A stretch of 64,000 bases of DNA, taken from NCBI GenBank assembly GCA_023375675.1, contig JALQBC010000006.1:1426001-1490000 (forward strand). The letters run 5' to 3'. Shown here piece by piece: positions 37,220 through 48,071 of the stretch; the stretch's first letter is position 1, and every line of letters begins with the position of its first letter. The stretch comes from Cytospora piceicola. Its lineage: Eukaryota; Ascomycota; Sordariomycetes; Diaporthales; Cytosporaceae. Below the pieces are notes generated by a model. It did not search any database. It saw nothing but the letters and a program-made list of their open reading frames with translations, and had not been told where the DNA came from. The translations under genes and the position numbers were made by a program.

Positions 37220-39850
37220 AGAAAAACGAGTATGTTCTTAAACAAGTTCTGCTCTCCATAAGAGTACAGCACTATCGCATCATACAGTCCCGATGGCAGT
37301 GAGTGCCTGAGTTGTGTGCGTACATAAGAGTCTGTGCTCGGGTGGATCTGGTAGCGAGCACTCGCATTACACTCCAGGCCTTCCCATGGCTTCATGTACT
37401 TATGTAGACTATCAGCAGGCACTCGGCATCCTAATCGCTGGGAGCGTTTTTAGGTGCCTGACCGCGTTGGCCCATTGACTCGTCCATGGACTCGTCACGC
37501 CCCGCCAACCATGTCTCCAATGGTGGGCGGGACTGGCGGGTCATCACGTCGGTACCTGGCGAACAATTATGACCTCGCATGCAAAACAATACAAACCCGG
37601 CATGTGTTCCGGCCCCTGCCTTACGGGATAGCCCCTCGATTCACAAGACTTCCTCGACGTTTCATGGTGCCATAGCTGCCACTAGCAGATAGGTCGATGC
37701 TAGGTGGAGTCTCCTTAGGCATTTTGTGCACGATGCCCTTTGCTAAAGGAATCCAAAGCGGTAGTAAGTCACGCCAGTGCGGCGAGAACTCGCACGTACT
37801 CCAGTCCGACTTGACACGGATCGCTCTCCAAGGTAGTGAGCTGTTACGATGCGTAGTGAAGATTCTCCTCCACGTCAAAGAGCAGCACATTGACAGCCCT
37901 AGTGTTGCAGAAAACGTTGGGGACGATGAGTGGACCGTTGTTTGTGTTCTGTTCGAGGGCTGCTACAGTCCAGAGCGACGCCACCGTAAAAGTGGGAGCT
38001 GAATCTCATGGCCGTTGCGTCGCAAGCAAGGTGCGTGTCCTGTCACGTGTGTGGGAGTGTTTCGTCACATCGCCTCCGTGAGGAGAGGTAGCATGTAAAA
38101 GAAGTCCTAGGCAGAAGCTCAGGGCTGATGATGGGGCTGCCTGAGACTGGAGCCGTAGCGTGGTAGTTGAACAGGCAGTTTGCTTAGTCGGGCAAACTAA
38201 AACAAGCGGTCATTTCTCAGCAGAGATGATCTCGAAGTCGCTCTACTTGCAGCTGATCGATCCAAGGCAGGCACCGTCTCATACAAGAACAGACTGTAAT
38301 AATGCAGTTTCGATGGCTGATGGGTTCGGGGTGCGACATGTACTGGGTAGTAGCATGATGAGCCGCAATGGTCGATATCAATGCCCCCGCAGCCAGTCTG
38401 CGTAGGACAAGTCGACGGGCATGGCAGGATTCTCATGTAAGAACCTGGTGCAGCCAGTCAAGCCGGGCGGGGAAGCAGTTCCAGGCTGACGCGATCTGAT
38501 GCAGCATCATGGTCTGACGACCTCTCAACAAAGTAGGCTCTCTAGACTCTGGGTGTGCTCTGCACTGTGCCTTGGTCCAAGCTCCTTCGACAGTGCCGAT
38601 GTCTTGGTTGGGGGGAGGGGGAAGGAGCTGTTGGGAGCTTTAACAAGAAGGTTGGGTTAGCGAATATCTTAGACCATAAGCACACCCCCGAAGTATCCAG
38701 CAACACGACACCACGTCAACGTACTCAACTGGCATGAATTCTGTGTTTCATGCGAGGGTCGGAGAGCCAATTGGCATCAATTGGGCTTGTACGAACATAT
38801 GTACTGTGTGATTTCCAAGGCATGAATGATAATCAAGGCCGGGGTATAATAGCAATGCGGCAGTAATGCGGCATCAATTCAATTCGGTCCGGAGGCGGGA
38901 TCTGTAAGGGCCCAGGCCGCCTTAAGAGACACAAGAGACACAAACGACGGACCATCATGGCAAGCCCAGCGTGCTTCTGCATCACACAGGCCTCGAAACA
39001 GGCATTGGAAGCTGGTGGGGCCTTTGTGGGCCGTCGCAAGGTTCGCAGCCTGAGTTCGCAAGGTTCGCGTTGCCACGCTGGGCGCTCGGGCAGTTCGGGC
39101 ACACTGGCAGTCTGGTGCGTGTATGCCTTTTGCTTGTGTTTTGCACAACAGAGAACGAATGACGGACGACAGGATGGCCTGGAAGGATTGGATTGGCCAA
39201 TCATCAGGGCTGAGACGGTGGATGGGGCGGCTCCTGTGAAAATGCTCAATGCCGCAGCCGTTACGGCTGGCAGTGCATGCAATTGTTGTGAGTCATAGGG
39301 CGTCGAGAAGGCGATGGACGTCCTTGGAAACGGTCGAGTATCTGGAGGGAGTTGATGATGAGGAGAGCTCTGAGGCAAAGGAGAAATTTCGAAGACAATG
39401 TAACAAGTCCACCAGGCAGGCAGGTGGCAGGTTGGCCTCAAGGGCTCCCAACAGGGTTTAGCCCTTGTAAACTTTAATTGTACCACAGTATGGTCCGCGT
39501 ACGTTTTATTTGACCCTAACCCTCACATGTAGTGCAGCAAGCGACGGTTTAAAGCGTCGGCATATCCAATACCTAGGTACCCACTCACCTACGTAGATAC
39601 CTAGGTAGATAAAGGAAAAGCTAAGGGACCTCCACGCATGTGGGCAAACCTTCACTGCATGCTGGATGGTCTGCCTTCCTACGGACGTTGGAACGTTAGA
39701 AGTTGCCTTGGTGTACCTAAGTCCCGGCCAAGTACCGCCACATGTCACGTTCAACGGGTGGGTACCTGATTTGACACGGGAGACAGGGATGAGAGGGGCG
39801 TGTTTGTATCAAGGTGGGCTGGATCGGATCACAAACCCACATGTACATGA

Positions 39851-39964
39851 ATTGATTGATCCACACACAGCCTGCTTGATTTGACTGACTGGTTGATTGA
39901 CCCATTGACGGATTGATTGATTGATTAATTGACTGACTGACTGACTGACTGACAGATTGATGAT
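39851..39964. repeat. GATT/GACT tetranucleotide tandem repeat
   Basis: Imperfect GATT units grade into six or so perfect GACT units, then GATT again. Confidence 0.9.
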
Positions 39965-40631
39965 GGGATTCTCGCTATTCCCACCAACCCATTTTCCGCC
40001 TGCCCATTACTGCTCGCATCAAATCCCAAGTGCTGCTGTCAGCATGTCATCTTTCGGGGGTAAGGCCTATTCCCATGATTAACGCCGGCTATTGCCTGAA
40101 CGGTCCAATGGTTCCAAGGTTGCAATCAAGTATTGACATCTGGAAAACACCGTCGGCATAACCTGAAGGACCCACGGAGACAATGAAGCTCCGGATCGCG
40201 ACACGACGGATGCATTGATTTCTCGGCTTATTATTGTTGCCAGTAGCCTCTTCTTCTGTCACTCGATTGTCCACAGTACTGAAGTATTGTCGCCGCCAAG
40301 AACACGGTGTCCGGTTTGTTGGTGGCGACTCTTCCTCATTGGCATCGCGCGTGTTCATGCTTGAGGACCGCGTAATCAATTCTACTGCCTAGACTTCGCT
40401 CCCTAAGAAAAAAATCACCTCACGACAACCCAACTACCAGCTCCAGATATATTGCGAGCCTTTCGCTATGATTCATCATGGTACATTGTAGGCTGGCGAG
40501 GTTGGACAGACCCGCCTCACTCGTCACCTCCGCGCAACCTTAACCTGATGCCATACTACTACTGCCCAGGTGTTGTAAGCCGTACATACTTGATAGTCCG
40601 TACTAAAGTACCTAGCTCCAGACCTTGAAGG

Positions 40632-40695
40632 TTCCAAGGTTGGTAGTACCTACCTACTAGGTAGGGACCTAGGTATTTAACTACCTAGGTACCTA
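40632..40695. repeat. Dispersed intergenic motif block
   Basis: TTCCAAGGTTGGTAGTACC is followed within 15 bases by CTACCTACTAGGTAG, GGACCTAGGTA and CTACCTAGGTACC. Confidence 0.7.
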
Positions 40696-43600
40696 TAGAG
40701 GTAGCTCTTCACGACCAGACATGTCACACCCGCAGCCAACCTGCCCACAAGACCGAGAAAGAATGCCTTCATTGCAGTTCCAATAACAATACTTGAGCAG
40801 CTGTTTATCCCGCGCTCTAACGGGTTACGAAGTGATAGTCTCGATACAGGACATTTGAATTGAAATCGAGATAATCTTCGATCTACTAAAGTATATGAGT
40901 ACTTACAGACATATAAAAGCCACCTGGGCAGCCAATGAAGCCGCGTACAGCGCTAAGTAGAGGCGACAGTTTCACCATACCCACCATACCCACCATCGCG
41001 AACCCCATCCCCCAGCAACCACATGATCGGCCTCCCGCACTAACGGGGCCCTTGGGGGCCCATCCGGTGATGTCGTCTTGGATAGACCACCTAAGACAAG
41101 GTCGGAAGTCGCAGTACATCTGTATCTTATCTCTCGTTCTGATCTGATATCAATCACCATCTGCAACCACAGCGGCATTCTCGTGATGTCCTCTCTGAGA
41201 CAATACGACAGACAGTCACCAGGTTACCAAAACGGGGGCTCTCTTATCTGGTGGAGGTGGGGAGGGCGGGCATCGTTTTGATCTGGAGGGGGCTCCACCT
41301 TTCTTTCACATGCGCGCGCCTTTCTCGTCTTCTCAACAGGCAGAACAGGGGTGTTGTTGTGGGTGGTGAATCCAGATTCATATGTAAATTGCATGCTTCT
41401 GTCAGCTTTGGGAGTGTGCTTCCATTTGCCTGCCTGCCAAACCCATGTTTCCCACCCATCCCGCGATAGCCTTTGAAGAATCATGATGACGGGTAGCAGC
41501 AGGGTCTGGCCAAGGCCAAGGCCTCGTCATGGTCATGGCCATGGTCATCCTTGGATGGTCAGGCGGCAACTCGTCTATGTCTTGTCTGTGTTCTTATCTT
41601 ATCACCCCTCCTTTCGGGTGAGGTTGGAAAAAAGGAGGGGTCATGATCGATGGGCGATGGGCAGAGACGTGATTGATTGCCCCTCATGCCGCTGCCGCTG
41701 CCGCTGCCTCTCACCAGAACCAGTTGACCAGAGACCAAAGTGGGTTGCCCCGGTTCTCAGATGCAGGGCAATGTGGATGGAGGTACCTCTGTAATCTGCG
41801 ATCCATCCGTAATCCAAACCAAGTAGACTGACTACATACCTAGGTAGGTACTTCATGTAAGTACATCTCACGCAAAAAGGAGTGCATCTATATAAGCCGA
41901 GCCTCCAGTAAATTTGGATGCAGTCTTCCCCCAACAGTTGCAGCCAGGTAACAATAAGCTGTGCAGGCAAACCTGACAAGTCAAGATCCTCCACGATCCT
42001 CTTTCAGAACAGATGGCGGATGTAGGGCATAATACAATTCCTGCACTTTCCTCACGCTACTCCATCCTCACTGCCACTGCAGTTCTAGGCCACTGCTCAC
42101 TGCCCCAGGGTGCTCACTCACCATCCATCGCACACCCTTCCCCTCTCCAGGGCCTCCGTGCCCCTGATACTCACCGTTTCCACAATTAGATACCCACGCC
42201 ATTCTTAGTCCACACGAAAAGGCCAGTTACACAGTACGTGCGTCACCCTCTACACACACTACCTGACTACAAGCATTCTAACTGGGCTTTGTACGGCTTT
42301 ACGGGTGATCTGCTTGCGATGGTAGCCGGCACGGACCACTGTCTTGTCAATTGATCCCCTCGATTGGCCAATTCAAACCCGGAGAAGCTGTATACTTATA
42401 CTTTAGATCCGTTAAGGACTGGGCCGAACCAGTCGCCGAGCATGGTGGCCGATCCAATCCAATGCCAATGTGTCTGTCTGACCTGTGCCACTTTCTTAAG
42501 CTGTTTCGTTTTGCTGTGCTGACACTTCATCAGACATGCATCATATTGATTGTCAACGCTGACAGCTCACCAGCAGTAGGGCGACAGAGAGGACGCACCC
42601 CGAAGCAGGCTGACCCTGGTAAAGGAGTCGAGGAGCGGGAGGGGGAGGCTCCAGATGCGTGAAGAAAGGTGATCGGCGGGCAGCCTACCTATGATACAAG
42701 TAAGTACACACACAGTACGGGTTTTCCCAAAATAGAGACGTTCGACTTTGCTGTACAGTGCGGGGAGTGGAGGGTCGCATCCAAGGGCCTTGTCATTGCC
42801 AGCCTCTCGAGCTCTGATCGATCTATTGTTTCACTCCAGACTCGTCCCCTACCAACAATACTTGGTGTTCTAGACGGACTGGTGAATCTTGAACTGATGT
42901 TACGACTGTGGTGGACCCAGAAAACGAGAACTTTAGACTATCATGCGACCATTCCTCTATGTGCGCACTCCTCAACCGCAGAATAGCGCAGCTGGGCAGG
43001 TGGGACCGAATCAGCGAACGACACGATACAAACCTCAAGTGCTCCTTCATGCCGTGCTCAGGAACAGCCTTTCCTCTCTGTCTTGCCGCAAGATTGCTAA
43101 ATCCTGGTTCAACCGATCAATTGGATCTCTCCCGAGACCCCCGACACGGAAAGAACAGAACTGTGATACTTGGACCAAGTCAATTCGCCGAGACATGCCG
43201 CGCCTCTGCAACAACCCTGCCTGGACCTTACATTCGAAGAGGCTGACAGGGCGTATGTGACACAGCATGCAGGAGAGAAGCCCTGGAACCGTCGATCGAG
43301 CTGTCACGGCCTGTACCCATCGGGCAATTTCTTTTTTGGCAATTCCCGCAGCTGCTATTGTATGTATGTGAGGATGTAAACGTGTAAGTATGCATATGTA
43401 CTTCTCCGCTGGTAGAACCCTCAGGGATGCTGCAGGAGCCACCGCATCCAACTCTTCATCAGCATCTTAGCACCGCTACTACAGTGCACAGTCTCTAGCA
43501 GGCCCCGGATCTGCCAGCTCAGGGATCATTCCAGGGATCGACACGCCTTTCAGGTGACCCTGCAGTAGCCAAGTGGCCCCTGCTAAGCTGGAGCTGTGGC

Positions 43601-45254
43601 GGGAAGGGGGATCCGGAACGGGCCTTCAGCGATGGCCAGGTACGTTCTATGCATCCACTGCGGTAGATATCCAATTGAGTTTTGATGGAGGACCGCTTGA
43701 ATGCCGACACATTCCTTCAGCATTCCTTCGTATGACCTTCAAAGCTCAGCAACTTTTCGTTTCTACGTCGAGTGAAGAGAAAGTAACCTTGCAGCGAGCG
43801 AGGTGATGCTCTGCATGTCAACTACCTTAGGGTCTGGCACCATGTGGGTGTTCTAGGATGGACGTTGAGGTATCATGTCTGCTGCATAGCTCGGACGCTG
43901 AACCAAAGACTGGAGTGAGTCTGTATAGCGACGGCGGTGGATGGCGTGACGGTTTTCAGATACAGATGCACCAACATCTCTCTACCTTTGCGGCGAAGTG
44001 GCTCTGGAGCATCATAGGTTCGCAGGTTGGCCATCAGTGGCGGCCACCTCTTAGCGTCCGGTTTCTAGGTCGCTATATTGGTCTTCCAAACCAACCCCCC
44101 GCATATCGTCCATTTATCCGAAACAGACTTCTCTTCCAATTATAACATCTCCTCTGGACTGGATGGAAAGAATCCCTGCAGCAACGTGATGCCGTGTCAT
44201 GGCTGAGTTCGAGGACTCTGGGTCTGGGAGCAGTTGCGGTGTTCATTGTCGACATCTGGAGTCGCCGAAGATCTTCCACCTCAAGGTGCCACCGCGCGAG
44301 GAAAGCAGCTTATAAGACGTTAAGAGTACTTGCTGTCGTCGAATATTAGCAGACTACCCAAGCAGATATAAACTTTGAACTACATTCCCTGGCAACGCAG
44401 TATGGAAGCGTCCTCGCAACTTCGGAGCCACCATCGTCATAACCAGCTTCTTTTGCAGCTGGTATTGGGGGCTTAAGCACGGAAGGGGTGTATTGGTTAA
44501 AATCACCACCCGGATTTCTGATTTACCAAGCCTTGGAAGCCGAGAGTGAGGGACCCGAAAGATGAAGCAGTAAGGAAAACGCGGGGGCGAATCTTCAGTG
44601 TCCCTGGCTGGACGAGTCTCTTGCCCTCGGCTTGTGTGAGTCATAGCCAAAGCGATGTGCATTGAGCATGGAAAACTGGCACGCCACGAGCTTGCTGCTA
44701 GACATGCTTATGCATTCCGGCTTGGCTGAGTTGTCTGATCTCTAAGCCTGATGGCGAGGTGTGGCAGCATCAATGGCGGAGAAGGGCCGGTACAGCCTGA
44801 GATACAATGTTATATGCAATACTTCTTTGTCACAAAGTACCTGGAGAAGAAGGAAACGCGACTGAGTTGTCATCCCTCTTCCGGCTTGATCACACCGTCC
44901 ATACAGAACGAGGGAAGACTTTCCCAGACGTCAAATAGTCGCCGGCCTCTGGCTGGTGCACTTGGCTTTGCCACAAGGATTTTATGCAGCCGGACTTAAT
45001 GCTCGATGAGGCTGCTAAAGACGTTTTGTTTGACGAATTCATGCATTTTTACCGCCAGGCACTCCGTAACGTGAAAAGTGGCTGTAGCACACATTTTGAC
45101 CAGCCCAAACGCTGTGTCATATATCCAACTACATATGTAGACAGCCATTCATATAGACATTCGGGTATATACAGCACGGCTTCGAAAAGGTAGAGCCTAT
45201 TATCGTCATCGCGACTCATATGTACAGAATGTCCGACACGTTTAGCCGCCGTAC

Positions 45255-47282
45255 TTAAGTGAAATCATAGACAAGGAGACTCTCCCTACCACCCCTCGCC
45301 TCCTTGAGCACGATTACCATCTCGTCATCAAAACCGACCCAGTTCCTCCTCTCCTCCCAGTCCACGGCTTCCTTCGATGCGTCCTCCGTGACCTCTTCAC
45401 CCTCAATAGTTCTCGCTTCATGCTCGACGCAGCCCCGACCCGAGTCCGTTGCCGTCTTCGGCCGGATCTCGACACTCCTACTCCTGACCCCATTGGATCT
45501 CCCCTCTAGCTCCCATACGCGCATCTCCTCGCCGCGCGAACTAACACTGACGGCCTTCCCGCGAGCAGTGATCTCGGCATCGGATATTCCAGAAGTGTGG
45601 CCCCATAACCGAAGGCCAGGGGAGACAGAGAGCGTGGATGATGTGGAGGTGCAGAGATGGAGGATGAGGGTATTGTCGGGGAGCGTGGCGAGTAGGTACG
45701 GATGTGAGTAGCAGAGGGTTGTTGGGCCGTCTCGACCGCGTGGTTCAGCGCTGACCGGCGGAGGAGGCTCGAATGCATTGCTTAATGGTGTTGAGGTTGG
45801 TAGCACCTGTGGCGGTGAGAGAGGTATGCGGCGACTCACCGCCCTCGGTGTTGTTACGGGTAGCGCACCGCTGAAAGCCATAGGTGCAGTGTATGCTAGC
45901 CTGGTTGTGATATTCGGTGCACAGTTGGCCGGTTGGCTAGGCGTGATATGGAGATCCTGGATGCCAATGGACCAGCCGCGTCGAGTGTAGAACGTGTAGG
46001 CTATAGAAGCCACAGTTGTGTTACCTGTTTCCCGGATGCATAGGGCGAGGGGCGGGTCAGATGTGTGTGATTTCAGCGCGGTCAACAAATATGGCGCCGG
46101 CAACAATATCGTTTCGTTCTTCTGTGTCTCCTCGAATCCAGCATCGTCACAGTATTCACTCATTGCGCTGGCAAGCTTGGATGAGGAGTGCTTCGTGCTG
46201 CCTCCCTCGTCTCCCTCCTCAGCCGTCCTCGGCACATCAAAGGTATACAACGACACCAGAACCGCCCCTGTCGCGGTGAATAAGTACGGGTGCGAGTACG
46301 CCATACCCTCCAGCCCTCCATTGCTGGAACTCTCATGTCGGTACCTCCTGGCGAGGTTCTTGGTGTGCAGGTCCAGCCTCCATACCCCGAAGCTGCCGTC
46401 CGCAAACCCGAGCGCTATGTCGAGTGTGCCCTTGTGCCAGTGATGGTCATCGATGGCGATACAGCTCGGCGGCGCAATATCATGTTTTGTCTCGGGGCCT
46501 TGTATCCTGTCGTCGTCGAGGCTGATGTGAGCCACGACCTCCCTTGTCTTCAGATCCCAAGCTCTTAATCCAAAGGTCCTGTCCGCAGTGACGGCAAAGC
46601 CCTCGACGACCTTAACCAGCATCTTAGTCCGATCCTCATCGTCCTCCGCTGCAACGGTGCCTTCTTCTTCTTCTGGGTCTGGACCAAGTTTCAACTCCTC
46701 CACGGCACATTTGCCCCTGGCCCAATTATGGCGTATCTTAAACTGCCTTTTCCAGTCCACCATATCATCTCTCCCTTTCCTCTCCTCCTCCTCCAACATC
46801 GCCCCTATTCTACCTGTGTACACCCCCCCAACCACCTCGTCATTCACCAACCCACCTGATTGCCCACTAGCCCAGAGTGCCCGGCGCCCCTTGTAATGTA
46901 GTTTATGATCCCTTACCCTCTCGGCCAACTTGCCATCCCGAAACCCGGGTATCCGCATAGCACGCGGGAGGACGAATCGCGCGTAGTACAAAGCCTTCCA
47001 TAATTGCGAATCTTCAGCGAGGCGGTAGAAGCGTAGCGACACGGGGGACACGGAGAGAAGTTGTGGGAGGGAGAGATAGCTGAGTATGCGGATGAGGATT
47101 TCGGACGGGAGGGAGGACAAGAGGTCGGCGCCTGTTCGCGTACTGGCATTTTTGACGGTCTTGGAGCGCTTTGCGACGCGTTGCCGTTTTGTGCGTGGTG
47201 TGAGGTGGTATAAAGTAGAGGAAGAGGAGGCGATATCGTCGTCGCCATCATCGTTGGACGGCCGTGAGCGTTTAGGGTGCAT
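45255..47282 (-). CDS. F-box protein with WD40-like C-terminal region
   Basis: A single uninterrupted exon of 675 residues runs from the ATG at 47282 to the stop at 45255. The N-terminus is basic (PRTKRQRVAKRSK), and the F-box lies at about 54-98 (LLSSLPSEILIRILSYLSLPQLLSVSPVSLRFYRLAEDSQLWK). F-boxes bind Skp1 and bring substrates to SCF ubiquitin ligases. After a charged stretch the rest has repeating units such as FGLRAWDLKTREVVAHISL, GFADGSFGVWRLDL and MRVWELEGR, which read as divergent WD40 blades; the propeller would be the substrate-binding part. The protein ends LLVYDF. No yeast orthologue is recognised and no substrate is known. It is divergent from the regulator starting at 48072. 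Confidence 0.88.
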   Translation of the reverse strand: MHPKRSRPSNDDGDDDIASSSSTLYHLTPRTKRQRVAKRSKTVKNASTRTGADLLSSLPSEILIRILSYLSLPQLLSVSPVSLRFYRLAEDSQLWKALYYARFVLPRAMRIPGFRDGKLAERVRDHKLHYKGRRALWASGQSGGLVNDEVVGGVYTGRIGAMLEEEERKGRDDMVDWKRQFKIRHNWARGKCAVEELKLGPDPEEEEGTVAAEDDEDRTKMLVKVVEGFAVTADRTFGLRAWDLKTREVVAHISLDDDRIQGPETKHDIAPPSCIAIDDHHWHKGTLDIALGFADGSFGVWRLDLHTKNLARRYRHESSSNGGLEGMAYSHPYLFTATGAVLVSLYTFDVPRTAEEGDEGGSTKHSSSKLASAMSEYCDDAGFEETQKNETILLPAPYLLTALKSHTSDPPLALCIRETGNTTVASIAYTFYTRRGWSIGIQDLHITPSQPANCAPNITTRLAYTAPMAFSGALPVTTPRAVSRRIPLSPPQVLPTSTPLSNAFEPPPPVSAEPRGRDGPTTLCYSHPYLLATLPDNTLILHLCTSTSSTLSVSPGLRLWGHTSGISDAEITARGKAVSVSSRGEEMRVWELEGRSNGVRSRSVEIRPKTATDSGRGCVEHEARTIEGEEVTEDASKEAVDWEERRNWVGFDDEMVIVLKEARGGRESLLVYDFT

Positions 47283-48071
47283 CTGGACGGTAAAGTGACT
47301 TCTCCAGCCTCCAGTTTCCTTCAGGGAGATTCCCTTCTTTTTTCATCAGCTGGGTTGCAGTATAATCTTGCAAGTTGCCAGAGTATTTGCGTGGTAAATG
47401 GTCGTTGCGGGCGACAAAGAAAATGAATGCACTGGGGAGTTTAAGGAGAGCTACTCCGACTCGACGGTCGCGTCTCACGCGATGGCGAGGTCAAGAACTG
47501 TTAAGAAGAACTCGGACTGTTGCGCAGATATCAGGCTTTGGCAGAGTACCCATTTAACAGGATCATTCCCCGCGCGCATGCGTAAAGATGCCCCAGCCGA
47601 GGTCAGATGCAGGGTTAGGGTCTGTGAGGGACGTATTATTGTGGGTGACTTCTTATCATCCCAGGATATATCTATCAATCATGACATTTCGCAGCGAACA
47701 ATCACTCTTACATGTTTGCAACTAAGTTTAGTTCCCGTGCCTGTCATCTCCGTATGGATGGGCTCCTGTTTCATCGGTAATCAAGTCTTTCATAGTACAG
47801 TCATTGGTTGCCTCTCACAACTTCAAAGCCAATATATCGTCGACTCACCAATCCGGCCGGCCTCCGCGGTACCCGGCCTCGCTTCTCCGGATCTTGGCTT
47901 GCACTGACAGACAGACGAACCTGAAACTTCGGGGATTGAGCTTCAACTTGCAGGTCCAGCCGAGTACTCCGCTTCTAGAAAACCAATCCCGAGTGTCCGA
48001 TTGTTCTATTTTACTAGCCGTCTACTGGATGCTCTCTTCAGCACATCCCATAACCTCCGGTCACAATCACG
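47283..48071. promoter_or_regulatory. Divergent promoter region of the F-box and zinc-cluster genes
   Basis: 789 bp with no gene; both flanking genes start outwards. No clear TATA box. Confidence 0.5.

Larger units (their letters stand above)
35989..45254. other. About 9.3 kb without a recognisable gene
   Basis: No frame in this stretch has a recognisable domain, convincing splice pattern or family-like composition. Features seen: a G15 run (37205-37219); a GATT/GACT tandem repeat (39851-39964); TACCTAGGTA palindromes at about 39570-39610, 40662-40695 and 41838-41850; TTCCAAGGTT at 40112 and 40632; imperfect GGCCAAGGCC/CATGGTCATGGC units at about 41505-41550; and a CCGCTG repeat at about 41688-41712. 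It includes the promoter of the SWIRM gene on the left and the 3' UTR of the F-box gene on the right. Non-coding transcripts or unrecognised small genes are possible. Confidence 0.5.

Noticed and set aside
38833..39486. 217-codon minus-strand frame
   Set aside because: Composition is Pro/Arg/Ala-like chance translation, with overlapping frames on both strands and no domain or splice support.
43047..43451. 134-codon minus-strand frame in the gene-poor stretch
   Set aside because: No domain, overlapping plus-strand frames of similar length, no splice structure.
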